Below, in pieces: positions 5,910 through 13,601 of a stretch of DNA of 22,946 nucleotides. The DNA is from a virus. How positions within the stretch are numbered: position 1 is the stretch's first letter; every line of letters begins with the position of its first letter. The stretch spans positions 4,068 to 27,013 of the IMG/VR virus record IMGVR_UViG_3300001472_000009. One strand, written 5' to 3'. The translations under genes were made by a program, and so were the position numbers. A model generated the notes under the pieces. It was not told where the DNA came from, made no database searches, and saw only the letters and a program-made list of their open reading frames with translations.

Positions 5910-7355
5910 ATGAAAGAATGTATCATTAAAATTAAAGATGAAGTAAACATTAAGTTGGAAGGTTTGGATCCTGGTACACGTAGAAAGTGTGCAAATAAAC
6001 TCAAATTCTTCTTACCACATGCTTATCATATGCCAGCTTATAAACTTGGTCGTTGGGATGGCACAGTTAGATTTTGTGATGTTGGAGGTCGTACCTTTTT
6101 AAATTTACTTGATGATATCTTACCTGTCATTGTAGAAGAAGGGTATAACGTAAAGATTGATGATGATAGGAATACGCATAATTTAGAATTTACACAAGTT
6201 CAGGAAGATTTTTGGGGTGATGCAGTATGGCCAGCTGGACACGTACATGAGGGCCAAAAGATACGTTTAAGAGACTATCAGGTAGATATAGTCAATAAGT
6301 TCATAGAACACCCTCAATGCTTACAAGAGGTCGCCACAGGCGCAGGAAAGACGATAATAACTGCTACTTTATCTAGCTTAGTAGAACAATATGGTAGAAG
6401 TATTGTTATTGTTCCAAATAAGGATTTAGTTAGGCAGACATTTGAAGATTATGAAAACTGTGGATTAGATGTAGGTGTGTACTTTGGTGATAAAAAAGAT
6501 ATCGGAAAAACACACACAGTTTGTACTTGGCAAAGTTTAAATTCATTATTAAAAAGAAGTAAAGCCGGAGAGGCTAATATACAAGATTTTATTGAAGATG
6601 TAATCTGTGTTATGGTTGATGAAGTTCATCAGGCAAAAGCAGATGTATTGAAAGAGTTACTTACTGGTGTTTTTGCTAATATCCCAATTCGTTGGGGACT
6701 AACAGGAACGATACCAAAAAGTGATTGGGAATCAGCTTCATTAAAAAGTTCTTTAGGAGAAGTTATTCATAAACTTGCGGCTAAAGAATTACAAGACCAA
6801 GGAGTACTCGCTAAATGTCATGTCAATATTGTACAAACGGCAGAAACGGCTGAGTATGGAGATTATCAGAGTGAACTAAAATTTTTATTAGAAGATAAAA
6901 AACGTATGCAGTATGTTGCAAATATGATTAGTGATATTTCTAAATCAGGCAATACATTGGTTTTAACTGGTAGAATTAGTAACGGTAATATGTTACAAGA
7001 ACTATTAGATGGTTCTGAATTCGTCCAAGGGTCAATGAAAGTAGTTGACAGAAAAGATGCATATGACGAAATTAATCAAGCAACAAATTCAATAACTATT
7101 GCGACTTACGGTGTCGCCGCAGTGGGAATTAACATTCCAAGAATATTTAATCTGGTATTGCTTGAACCAGGAAAGAGTTTTGTACGTGTAATACAATCGA
7201 TAGGAAGAGGTGTACGTATTGCAAGAGACAAGGACTTTGTTAATGTTTGGGATGTGACTAGCAGATGTAAATTTAGTAGACGCCATTTAACAGAACGTAA
7301 AAAGTATTATAAGGATGCTCAATATCCTTTTACAATAGATAAGGTAAATTACTAA
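5910..7355 (+). CDS. uvsW: UvsW-type DNA/RNA helicase (superfamily 2)
   Basis: A 481-residue SF2 helicase matching T4 UvsW, which unwinds branched recombination intermediates and R-loops and shifts T4 from origin- to recombination-dependent replication. An N-terminal region (1-100) carries the RWDGTVRF block. The helicase core follows: RDYQ (about 121), Walker A ATGAGKT (142-148), DEVH (237-240), GLTGT (263-267) and motif VI QSIGRGVR (429-436). Length is close to the UvsW core, with no evident truncation. A ribosome site (CAGGA) precedes the ATG, and the stop overlaps the next start (TAATG). It is probably transcribed from the DUF59 promoter. Confidence 0.93.
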   Translation: MKECIIKIKDEVNIKLEGLDPGTRRKCANKLKFFLPHAYHMPAYKLGRWDGTVRFCDVGGRTFLNLLDDILPVIVEEGYNVKIDDDRNTHNLEFTQVQEDFWGDAVWPAGHVHEGQKIRLRDYQVDIVNKFIEHPQCLQEVATGAGKTIITATLSSLVEQYGRSIVIVPNKDLVRQTFEDYENCGLDVGVYFGDKKDIGKTHTVCTWQSLNSLLKRSKAGEANIQDFIEDVICVMVDEVHQAKADVLKELLTGVFANIPIRWGLTGTIPKSDWESASLKSSLGEVIHKLAAKELQDQGVLAKCHVNIVQTAETAEYGDYQSELKFLLEDKKRMQYVANMISDISKSGNTLVLTGRISNGNMLQELLDGSEFVQGSMKVVDRKDAYDEINQATNSITIATYGVAAVGINIPRIFNLVLLEPGKSFVRVIQSIGRGVRIARDKDFVNVWDVTSRCKFSRRHLTERKKYYKDAQYPFTIDKVNY

Positions 7356-7858
7356 TGAAAATTTTAACACCAGAAAACACATGTTACGAAATGAATAGTC
7401 TTCCAGAGAATGAAATTGAAGACATAAGATATTGCGTAATGGATGTAACGGATAAGAATGAGCCAGACTTTTTCTTTATACCGTTAGTATTCATTGAAAC
7501 ATTTAACGCACCTAGTATTAATCTAAGTATAGGACCATACACGATAGAAATGCCAATAGATTGGAATATTCTAATTGGTGATGCTGACATGGGTCAATTA
7601 GAATTCATTCCATTAACAAGTATTAACGAAAGACATTTTCAAACTATCTTGACAAATCCTCTTGCAGGCTTTACAATGGGGTGGGAAGACATAAAAGTAA
7701 ATAATGTATTTGCAGATGTAAAATGGTTTTTTCCAAAACTCAAATATGGTCATATATTAGTTATACCATTAGAGCATGGACCAAAACCAAAGTGTGCATA
7801 TTTCGTTAAAGACTTAAATAGAATACCAGACGTATTAAACAGTTATGACTTTTTTTAA
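7355..7858 (+). CDS. Conserved hypothetical protein downstream of uvsW
   Basis: A 167-residue acidic protein without membrane segments. The middle (PYTIEMPIDWNILIGDADMG) followed by LEFIPLTSINERHFQTILTN and a Trp-rich block VKWFFPKLKYGHILVIPLEH looks like a pattern I associate with a conserved, unnamed protein of marine T4-like phages; I cannot give a function. The start codon overlaps the uvsW stop, suggesting coupled translation, and a ribosome site for the next gene (AAGGAG) overlaps its stop codon. A role with UvsW or in late transcription is possible but not shown by any motif. Confidence 0.7.
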   Translation: MKILTPENTCYEMNSLPENEIEDIRYCVMDVTDKNEPDFFFIPLVFIETFNAPSINLSIGPYTIEMPIDWNILIGDADMGQLEFIPLTSINERHFQTILTNPLAGFTMGWEDIKVNNVFADVKWFFPKLKYGHILVIPLEHGPKPKCAYFVKDLNRIPDVLNSYDFF

Positions 7859-7868
7859 GGAGTAAACA

Positions 7869-8351
7869 ATGGCAGAAAAAATACCATTAAAAGAAATTCT
7901 CGGTGCAATGGATCGCCGTGACTTTAATTGGTATTCGAATCTTGATGATGAGAAAAAGAAACAATTTTCAAGTTGGCTATTTCTCAGATATGCAAGTAGT
8001 GCCAAAGGCAAGGACAAGGAAGAAGTTCTATTAAACACAAACGAATTTGTAAACAAGTATTATAAAGATTTATATAAACATGAAGATTTGATGTGGAAGC
8101 TATTCTGCTTAACATCTACAGGTAAAAACCAGTTTCATGAATATATAAAACCACCAAACTCACGTATCAAAACAGATACAATATCGCAGTTTATATCACA
8201 AACATATCCTCATATGAAAGGTGATGAAGTTGATTTGTTCAGACAGTTAAATTCTGATGAAGATATCAAACAAATGGCAAGAGATACCGGAATGACTGAT
8301 AAAGAGTTTGATGAAATTTTTGGTAAAACGAAAAAAAGGAAAAAGAAATGA
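7869..8351 (+). CDS. Possible clamp-loader small subunit (gp62-like), tentative
   Basis: A 160-residue protein. The N-terminal half (IPLKEILGAMDRRDFNWYSN, then a region with FSSWLFLRYASS and VNKYYKDLYKH) resembles what I remember of phage clamp-loader A subunits, in which an early helix is followed by a conserved aromatic/Arg motif. T4 gp62 with gp44 loads the gp45 sliding clamp. The C-terminal half (TISQFISQTYPHMKGDEVDL...) is helical and ends in a Lys-rich tail (KTKKRKKK). No gp44 or gp45 gene is visible here, so neighbourhood does not confirm the call. AAGGAG lies before the start, and the stop overlaps the next gene as ATGA. A structure-based search is needed. Confidence 0.45.
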   Translation: MAEKIPLKEILGAMDRRDFNWYSNLDDEKKKQFSSWLFLRYASSAKGKDKEEVLLNTNEFVNKYYKDLYKHEDLMWKLFCLTSTGKNQFHEYIKPPNSRIKTDTISQFISQTYPHMKGDEVDLFRQLNSDEDIKQMARDTGMTDKEFDEIFGKTKKRKKK

Positions 8352-8578
8352 CAAATGACGAACTAGTAACAACAATTAAAATACTCGTAAGTGAAATCGA
8401 GGTACAAAAATTAAGAATTCAACCACATGACACTGGTCACATACATACTACTATCGGCGTATTAGAGGATAGAGTAGAAGAACTTTTAAATGAAGTTAAG
8501 ACAGGTGTTAATATGTTTTCTTCATCTACCTATGTAGGTGTAGAAAATGGAAAATACGTAGGCGTTAAAGATGTTTAG
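8348..8578 (+). CDS. Small coiled-coil-like protein of unknown function
   Basis: A 76-residue protein. Residues 1-50 have heptad-like hydrophobic spacing (TIKILVSEIEVQKLRI, VLEDRVEELLNEV) suggesting a helical coiled coil, then a short Gly/Val-rich tail with an internal repeat, YVGVENGKYVGVKD. It overlaps the preceding gene by ATGA, so it may partner that protein. Its stop lies 14 bases before the tRNA gene. Function unknown. Confidence 0.6.
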   Translation: MTNDELVTTIKILVSEIEVQKLRIQPHDTGHIHTTIGVLEDRVEELLNEVKTGVNMFSSSTYVGVENGKYVGVKDV

Positions 8579-8592
8579 TGGTTGAGATAAAC

Positions 8593-8669
8593 GGACCCGT
8601 AGTTCAGCTGGATAGAACGCTTGTCTACGAAACAAGAGGTCAGAGGTTCGAATCCTCTCGGGTCCGCCA
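8593..8669 (+). tRNA. tRNA-Arg (anticodon ACG)
   Basis: A complete cloverleaf of 77 bases including encoded CCA: acceptor GGACCCG/CGGGTCC, D arm GTTC/GAAC, anticodon arm CTTGT/ACAAG with loop CTACGAA (anticodon ACG), variable AGGTC, T arm AGAGG/CCTCT with loop TTCGAAT. It would read CGT and, after A-to-I editing by a host deaminase, also CGC and CGA. It is the only tRNA seen in the window and lies in the gap between two co-directional genes. All stems are perfectly paired. Confidence 0.97.
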
Positions 8670-8682
8670 GAAAGAGAAATTA

Positions 8683-9354
8683 ATGTTTGAATGTAAATTT
8701 TGCAATAAAAGTTTTAAAAGAGAAAAGACTCTTATTGCCCATATGTGTGAACAAAAAAGAAGATTTACAAACAAAGATTCTAAATATGTAAGATTAGGTT
8801 TTCTTGCATATAATCGTTTTTATGAAATATCTCAAAGAGGAACAAAGCAAAGGACATATGAAGACTTTTCTAAAAGTAACTATTATACTGCATTTACAAA
8901 GTTTGGTAAATATATTATAGAAGTAAATGCTATAGACCCAGAAAAGTTTATAGATTTTGTTATAACAGGTGGTATAAAGCTAGACAAATGGTGTTCTGAT
9001 ACTGTATATGAAACTTATATCAGAGAACTAAATAAGAAAGAGACAGCCGAACGTGCAGTCGAAAGAGGCATCTTATTGATGCAACAATGGGGAATGGAAA
9101 ATGATAGACCGTTTAATGTATTCTTTAGGGAGATTAGTAAGCCACGTGCTATACATTGGATCAAATCCGGACGCATTAGCCCTTGGATTATTTTTAATTC
9201 TATGTCTGGTACTGAACTTTTAAATAGTTTCAATGACCATGAATTGAATTTGATTAATGAGTATCTTGAACCTACGTTCTGGACAAGAAAGTTTGAAGTT
9301 AGAAACGATGATGTTAAATTTGTAAAAAACATTTTAGAAAAGGCAGGAATATAA
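8683..9354 (+). CDS. Zinc-finger-containing conserved phage protein
   Basis: A 223-residue protein starting MFECKFCNKSFKREKTLIAH, a C2H2-like zinc finger with Cys4, Cys7, His20 and Cys22 or another nearby ligand. The remainder (about 30-223) is a helical domain with a conserved look (SKYVRLGFLAYNRFYE; PRAIHWIKSGRISPWIIF) that I associate with unnamed proteins of cyanophages and related marine phages. The open frame continues upstream to a GTG at 8578, but that extension would translate the tRNA gene, so the ATG at 8683, just after the tRNA, is taken as the start. It overlaps the next gene by one base (TAATG). Probably nucleic-acid-binding; precise role unknown. Confidence 0.75.
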   Translation: MFECKFCNKSFKREKTLIAHMCEQKRRFTNKDSKYVRLGFLAYNRFYEISQRGTKQRTYEDFSKSNYYTAFTKFGKYIIEVNAIDPEKFIDFVITGGIKLDKWCSDTVYETYIRELNKKETAERAVERGILLMQQWGMENDRPFNVFFREISKPRAIHWIKSGRISPWIIFNSMSGTELLNSFNDHELNLINEYLEPTFWTRKFEVRNDDVKFVKNILEKAGI

Positions 9355-9554
9355 TGGCAACTAAGAAAGTATCAAAAGCTACGTCAAGAGTAGTAGAAAT
9401 ACAAGAAGACCCAAATACAAAGGAATGTTATTTTGTATTACCACAAGATGTTATAAGAAGCCTAGGTTGGAGTGATGAAGATGAATTAGAATGGGTTGAA
9501 AATTCTGATAAAAGCTGGTCACTAAGAAAAGTAGATGATAAAAATGACAAGTAA
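9354..9554 (+). CDS. AbrB/MazE-like small DNA-binding protein
   Basis: A 66-residue protein. The segment CYFVLPQDVIRSLGWSDEDE followed by LEWVENSDKSWSLRK has the strand-helix-strand pattern of the swapped-hairpin AbrB fold (compare the usual V.LP..v...lgl..GD.l.). Such proteins dimerise and bind DNA as transcription regulators or as antitoxins. No toxin-like gene is adjacent, so a regulatory role is more likely than an antitoxin role. The start overlaps the zinc-finger gene's stop and has AGGA upstream. Its end overlaps the next gene. Confidence 0.7.
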   Translation: MATKKVSKATSRVVEIQEDPNTKECYFVLPQDVIRSLGWSDEDELEWVENSDKSWSLRKVDDKNDK

Positions 9555-10089
9555 AGAAAAAGAAAAATATATCTATGAAAGCCCAGACGGAGGTAAAACT
9601 GTGACTAGAAGAAAGTTTGGAAGTATGGAAAAAGAACTATTAGAAGAATATAATGAAATTCAGTCCTGGAAAAAAGATGAATTAGAAAAAGAACGAAAAG
9701 ATGAAGATTTCGTAACACTAGATTTAGGTACTGCTAATTTAACTACTATAACAACAACTAACAATACAACAGATACAATGGATGTATCAGGTAATTACAC
9801 ATATACAGCAGGCTCACTGTCACCGTCTAGTTTAACTTTAGGTGGAAGTGGATATACTTTTGAAGATGTAGATCCCGACATACAAGTTACGGTCAATGGC
9901 AAAGAAAGAAGTATGAGTAAAGTGATTGAACAGGTAGATGATATCTCAAAAAGATTAAAAGTTTTAGAAAAGCCTGATGAAAAGACTTTAGAAAAATATA
10001 AAGTACTTGCAGATATATATGAGCAATATAAAGTTGCTGATGCATTCTTAAACTCACCGGGTCCGGAGGACGAAGATGAAGAACATTAA
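9544..10089 (+). CDS. Hypothetical protein with Thr-rich linker and acidic tail
   Basis: A 181-residue protein. It opens with a motif, YIYESPDGGKTVTRRKFG, that I have seen at the start of short unnamed marine-phage proteins. A charged helix follows, then a Thr/Asn/Ser/Gly-rich linker (about residues 60-105, e.g. TTITTTNNTTDTMDVSGNYT), a short domain (IQVTVNGKERSMSKVIEQVDDISKRLKVLEK) likely to be coiled coil, and a strongly acidic C terminus (PGPEDEDEEH). An ATG nine bases earlier (9535) is also in frame; neither has a clear ribosome site, and 9544 gives the shorter overlap. The low-complexity linker and acidic end suggest a virion or scaffold-like protein, but this is uncertain. Confidence 0.6.
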   Translation: MTSKEKEKYIYESPDGGKTVTRRKFGSMEKELLEEYNEIQSWKKDELEKERKDEDFVTLDLGTANLTTITTTNNTTDTMDVSGNYTYTAGSLSPSSLTLGGSGYTFEDVDPDIQVTVNGKERSMSKVIEQVDDISKRLKVLEKPDEKTLEKYKVLADIYEQYKVADAFLNSPGPEDEDEEH

Positions 10090-10576
10090 TTATGATTGGG
10101 CAAAAGTAGAAAAATCTGTTCAACACATTGCAATGCAAATGTATGAAAGTGGATGGAGACCAGATTATATAGTTGGTATAACTAGAGGTGGATTAGTACC
10201 AGCAGTTATGCTATCTCATATGACTAACATTCCAATGCATACACTCTCAATACAACTTGGCGCAGAAGGTCTTGAAGAAAACACGGAAAGCAACTGTTGG
10301 ATGGCAGAAGATGCCTTTGGTTACAAAGATAAGCGAAAAAATATATTAGTTATTGATGATATTAATCGTGGTGGCGATGCTCTTGCATGGCTTATGAATG
10401 ATTGGAAAGCAGGTTGTTTACCCAATGATACGTTAAGTTGGGAAAGTATATGGCATAATAATGTAAAATTTGCATCACTTATTATGGATCCAAATTCTAT
10501 TGTAGATACTGATTACTATTGTGAGGAACTATATTCAGAGGATGAAAACTGGGTAACATTTCCGTGGGAAAAATGA
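10076..10576 (+). CDS. Phosphoribosyltransferase (type I PRTase fold)
   Basis: A 166-residue type I phosphoribosyltransferase. The PRPP-binding signature is ILVIDDINRGGDA at about 90-102 (hydrophobic strand, two Asp, then the loop), and the pyrophosphate loop is VGITRGGLVPAV near residues 33-44. The general layout and size are those of xanthine/hypoxanthine-guanine phosphoribosyltransferases, but substrate specificity cannot be read from sequence. Such enzymes salvage a base onto PRPP. The phage also encodes PRPP synthetase at 19.3 kb, which would supply the substrate. GGAGGA lies a few bases before the ATG, inside the preceding gene's acidic tail codons. Confidence 0.85.
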   Translation: MKNINYDWAKVEKSVQHIAMQMYESGWRPDYIVGITRGGLVPAVMLSHMTNIPMHTLSIQLGAEGLEENTESNCWMAEDAFGYKDKRKNILVIDDINRGGDALAWLMNDWKAGCLPNDTLSWESIWHNNVKFASLIMDPNSIVDTDYYCEELYSEDENWVTFPWEK

Positions 10577-11361
10577 AACACATTATTCCATTACAACTTG
10601 AACAAGAAACACATTTATTAGAATATTATGCTGGAACATATGGAGATTATGTTTCTGGTATTATATCTTATTCTATAGAAGATTTTTATGACAACTATTC
10701 TACTATGCCTGATGGTGATAGATATTGGGAAGTGGACGATGCTATTGTAAGAAGAAATAGATATGCTTTAGGTCTTAGAGGCGGCGGCTACGAACATGTA
10801 GAGAATTATACGGACTTCATGTTGTCTCATAAAATATGGTTAGAATTTCAGCCTCACTATGATAATATGCAACCAAAAAAAGTATTGTTTAATACGCACC
10901 CAAGAATTGGATTTGCTGATGATGATACTATAATTTATAGAACAATTACAAATAAATTTAAAAATACTAAAACAAAATTCTTAGCAATACCATTAGAGTT
11001 TAATGCTATATTTAAAGTTGCATGTAATGAATATTATACTAGTAGAATACATGACTCAGATATAGATTTAACAACATTTATCGGCATATTTAATTCCCAT
11101 GTAGATAAACAAAAAGGTGCATTAAAGTACATACCAAAAGAACAACTTTTTGTTATAGAGGATATAGATAATTTATCTGCAAAAGATATAGCATGTTACG
11201 GTGACGTAAATAGAGAAAAATTTGAAGAATACAAATCTAATTATAATATAGAAAAAATGGATTTGTTAAATTATCACATGCAACGGCTTATGAAGTTTTG
11301 TGAGTTTACTAATCCAGAGATAACAAAAAAAATGAAAGACTACGTTAATTCATCAATATAA
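10573..11361 (+). CDS. Unknown 262-residue protein, accessory region
   Basis: The ATG at 10573 overlaps the upstream stop as ATGA; a GTG at 10564 is also in frame. The N-terminal LEYYAGTYGDYVSGIISYSI resembles the nucleotide-binding start of some phage sulfotransferase-like or other transferase proteins, but it lacks a clear P-loop. Later segments, KKVLFNTHPRIGFADDD and TKFLAIPLEFNAIFK, look like a Rossmann-type alternation. Nearly all Arg codons are AGA. The 3' end overlaps the convergent hydrolase-like gene by 22 bases. No function is assigned; a transferase acting on the product of the neighbouring acyl cassette is only a guess. Confidence 0.6.
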   Translation: MKHIIPLQLEQETHLLEYYAGTYGDYVSGIISYSIEDFYDNYSTMPDGDRYWEVDDAIVRRNRYALGLRGGGYEHVENYTDFMLSHKIWLEFQPHYDNMQPKKVLFNTHPRIGFADDDTIIYRTITNKFKNTKTKFLAIPLEFNAIFKVACNEYYTSRIHDSDIDLTTFIGIFNSHVDKQKGALKYIPKEQLFVIEDIDNLSAKDIACYGDVNREKFEEYKSNYNIEKMDLLNYHMQRLMKFCEFTNPEITKKMKDYVNSSI

Positions 11362-12362
11362 TTAGCAAGTATCTTTCTATCTACATACGGTCTTATATTG
11401 TGTGTTTGAAAATCTGAAATCTTATAGTCTATTTCTTGTATATTTAAATTATCAAATTTAAACTGTTTAACATAATCAGAAAATCCAATATATTCATTAT
11501 CGTACTTTCCATATAGATAATCTACTTTAATATGTGGATAAGCACCTAAGTGTCTATATGGATCTAATATTTTATTCTCAATATCTAATTTTTTAAAACC
11601 CCAACATTTAATCATATGCATCATTGCTACGTTCATCATGTCTAGCTTTTGTTCTTCAAGGTGTGACGGTCTGTTAAACCATTTGAAATAAGATTTAATC
11701 CAAGGGGAATGATCCCAAGAATAAGTTGATTGTCCACCTGTAGTTAATACATTTGTTACGATATCACTTAGATGGAATGCTACACTTAATGCACTACCGG
11801 CATGTTTAGAATCTGCATATATTATTACATGTTTATATTTTTTCTTAATATATTCTCTTATCTGATTGCACATTTTTTCTTGTGTATCATTCTGTTTGCT
11901 TACACCTAATACCATTGCACTAGGGTATAAAGACTCAGGATATCTTAATGGGTCTTCATTTACAATTAACAAATCAGTATCTAAGTTTACAATTTTTTCA
12001 CTTACATTTGTTAGTGAACTTGTCAGTCTACCCTCATGCCCTGCATAACTTGTAAAGTGAATTATTAGTTTGTCAAAATCTTTATCTGTCTTTTTCCAAC
12101 ACATAGTATAATCTTCACTGACATTTTCAAACTTATCAGTATCATATTGATATACTATATCGGAATAAACATCCCAACTACCTGTTTTTGTTTTTTGTGT
12201 GTAAGTATCTACAACATCTTTTTTGTAGATTTTGGTGAAGATATCGCTACTTTTTATATTGCGTAAGTCAACATACTTATTGTATACTAGCTTTTCATGT
12301 AAAAAGTATAAGTCAATTTCATCGTTTAAGTCTATATCTAAATCGAGTAGTTTAATTTTCAT
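11340..12362 (-). CDS. Alpha/beta-hydrolase-like protein, leftward operon
   Basis: A 340-residue protein. The centre has an alpha/beta-hydrolase look: strand KLIIHFTSYAG (98-108) as a possible oxyanion strand, strand HVIIYADSKHAG (178-189) with a nucleophile-elbow-like Ser185, YLYGKYDNEY (283-292) with Asp288 in the usual acid position, and FQTHNI with His321 near the end. The order Ser-Asp-His fits the fold, but the elbow is A-D-S-K-H rather than G-x-S-x-G. The first 95 residues are a separate, charged region. The start shares one base with the acyl carrier protein stop, so the two are probably made together, which points to a thioesterase or acyltransferase acting on the carrier. That function is inferred. 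Confidence 0.65.
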   Translation of the reverse strand: MKIKLLDLDIDLNDEIDLYFLHEKLVYNKYVDLRNIKSSDIFTKIYKKDVVDTYTQKTKTGSWDVYSDIVYQYDTDKFENVSEDYTMCWKKTDKDFDKLIIHFTSYAGHEGRLTSSLTNVSEKIVNLDTDLLIVNEDPLRYPESLYPSAMVLGVSKQNDTQEKMCNQIREYIKKKYKHVIIYADSKHAGSALSVAFHLSDIVTNVLTTGGQSTYSWDHSPWIKSYFKWFNRPSHLEEQKLDMMNVAMMHMIKCWGFKKLDIENKILDPYRHLGAYPHIKVDYLYGKYDNEYIGFSDYVKQFKFDNLNIQEIDYKISDFQTHNIRPYVDRKILANYIDELT

Positions 12363-12598
12363 TAATCGTACTCCGCTAGATACTCCACTAAATCTTTAAC
12401 GTTTTTAATTTCGTCTAGTCTTTGGTTGTCTAATTCGATATCTAAATCATCTTCTAGTGAAACTAGAATTTCAATACTATCTAAAGAATCTACACCAATG
12501 TCTGTAAATGGTTTACCCGATTCAATAAATGCATCAGTTAGTTCAACCTCTGCCCTATCAAGTGTAATTGCCTTTAGTGCTTCTAATGTTCTACTCAT
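12362..12598 (-). CDS. acpP: Acyl carrier protein
   Basis: A 78-residue acyl carrier protein. The phosphopantetheine site is GVDSLDSIE with Ser38; the acidic helix II (SLDSIEILVSLEDDLDIEL) and the following INxLDEIKNVKDLVEYL-type helices are typical. Cellular ACPs carry acyl intermediates of fatty-acid or related synthesis on a 4'-phosphopantetheine arm added by a holo-ACP synthase, which the host would have to supply since none is encoded here. The frame stays open for 37 more codons upstream, but that part overlaps the radical SAM gene; ATG at 12598 has GGCGG upstream and gives the usual ACP length. It sits between the radical SAM gene (stop one base away) and the hydrolase-like gene. Confidence 0.93.
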   Translation of the reverse strand: MSRTLEALKAITLDRAEVELTDAFIESGKPFTDIGVDSLDSIEILVSLEDDLDIELDNQRLDEIKNVKDLVEYLAEYD

Positions 12599-12599
12599 T

Positions 12600-13538
12600 T
12601 TAATAGCCGCCTTCGTTCTCTTTTGTGTGTTCATAAAATGGTGCAAGTTTGAAGTTTTCTGTAATACGTCCTCTTCTTTTGCTACCTGGGTCTGGAATAC
12701 CACCATCATTGTCAGTATCCCAATTAGTTATTTTTACCCATCTTCCTCTATTTAGAAGTTTGTTTCCTTCCTTCAGTGGGAATAGAATAGTGTTCTTTTC
12801 ATTAAACTTATTGTAGTAAGGTACACCGTGAAAGCTCCAAATATAGTCCTCTGAGACATTAAACTGGTCTGCACATAGTTTCGCTAGTCCTTGTAGTTTA
12901 ATGTTACCGTCTGTGTCTTTCTGATATCTACCTAGTTGGCCAACGTTTTTAATTCTCATCATTACGTTGTTTATTTTTTCTTTTTCTATAAGTTCTTTTA
13001 GTCTTGCTGGTGCTTCATAGTTAATCTCTGGAATAATAATAGTACCAGTATTTAAATTCATTTTTCTATCTACAATATTACGAAGTGCTTTTAGTTTTTT
13101 CTTTGAACAACGCATTTCGTCTATTTGTTCATACCAATCATCGTTGTCTACGCCATTCATACTTAAAGTTACACTACGTAAGCCTGCTTCAATTAAAGTA
13201 TTTAAATATTTGGCATGTGACAATCTTAAACCATTTGTTACTAAAGTACAACTATGTTTTCTTCCGTTGGTACGTCCACGCTCATAGACTGCACGAATAA
13301 AATTTGCACAGTTAGGAGACATTGTAGGCTCTGCACCAATAATACGGACAAATGCACGACCACCAAGCCTATCCATGAAATCTTTGAATTTATCTAAATC
13401 CATATCAGGTGGTTCTCTGTTAGGTATATAACAGTTTTTACAGGTCATATTGCATTTATGTGTAATATCTGCACATATGTCTACAAACGTATTATCTTCT
13501 GGTTCTGAAATATCATAATTAAAGAGTTTATGAAGCAT
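12600..13538 (-). CDS. Radical SAM enzyme
   Basis: A 312-residue radical SAM protein. The 4Fe-4S motif is CNMTCKNC (Cys29, 33, 36), preceded by strand VDICADITHK; the SAM-binding GAEPTM (about 68-73, variant of GGEP) and the later strands SCTLVTNG and SVTLSMNG follow the partial TIM barrel. No SPASM-type cysteine cluster is visible in the C-terminal part, so it is not a SPASM maturase. The reaction is unknown. ATG 13574 is also in frame, but the ATG at 13538 has AAGGT upstream, and the late-type promoter at 13576-13583 would start transcripts downstream of the earlier ATG. It heads a leftward operon with the ACP and the hydrolase-like gene. Confidence 0.88.
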   Translation of the reverse strand: MLHKLFNYDISEPEDNTFVDICADITHKCNMTCKNCYIPNREPPDMDLDKFKDFMDRLGGRAFVRIIGAEPTMSPNCANFIRAVYERGRTNGRKHSCTLVTNGLRLSHAKYLNTLIEAGLRSVTLSMNGVDNDDWYEQIDEMRCSKKKLKALRNIVDRKMNLNTGTIIIPEINYEAPARLKELIEKEKINNVMMRIKNVGQLGRYQKDTDGNIKLQGLAKLCADQFNVSEDYIWSFHGVPYYNKFNEKNTILFPLKEGNKLLNRGRWVKITNWDTDNDGGIPDPGSKRRGRITENFKLAPFYEHTKENEGGY

Positions 13539-13553
13539 ATAGTTTTGTACCTT

Positions 13554-13561
13554 AATAAATA
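13554..13561 (+). promoter_or_regulatory. T4-late-like promoter element (rightward)
   Basis: AATAAATA, close to the T4 late consensus TATAAATA, 40 bases before the oxygenase gene at 13602. It lies inside the 63-base divergent gap. In an AT-rich genome a single eight-base match is weak evidence. Confidence 0.4.
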
Positions 13562-13575
13562 TGTTTATGTACATC

Positions 13576-13583
13576 TATTTATC
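13576..13583 (-). promoter_or_regulatory. T4-late-like promoter element (leftward)
   Basis: GATAAATA on the minus strand (identical to the elements at 16762 and 22685). It would drive the radical SAM/ACP/hydrolase operon starting at 13538. Confidence 0.5.
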
Positions 13584-13601
13584 GTCTCAGGAAACACAAC
13601 A

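Noticed and set aside
8578-8682. GTG-initiated extension of the zinc-finger gene
   Set aside because: It would translate straight through the tRNA-Arg gene; the ATG at 8683 follows directly after the tRNA.
9015-9332. 105-codon leftward ORF inside the zinc-finger gene
   Set aside because: Composition of an antisense frame and fully inside a better-supported gene.
9354-9554. AbrB-like protein as an antitoxin
   Set aside because: Neither neighbour resembles a toxin, so a toxin-antitoxin pair is not supported.
12599-12709. N-terminal extension of the acyl carrier protein
   Set aside because: It overlaps radical SAM coding sequence in another frame and exceeds normal ACP length; ATG 12598 has a ribosome site.
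13530-13601. Upstream extension of the first oxygenase-like gene
   Set aside because: It overlaps the divergent gene start and promoter region; its hydrophobic residues do not match the paralogue.
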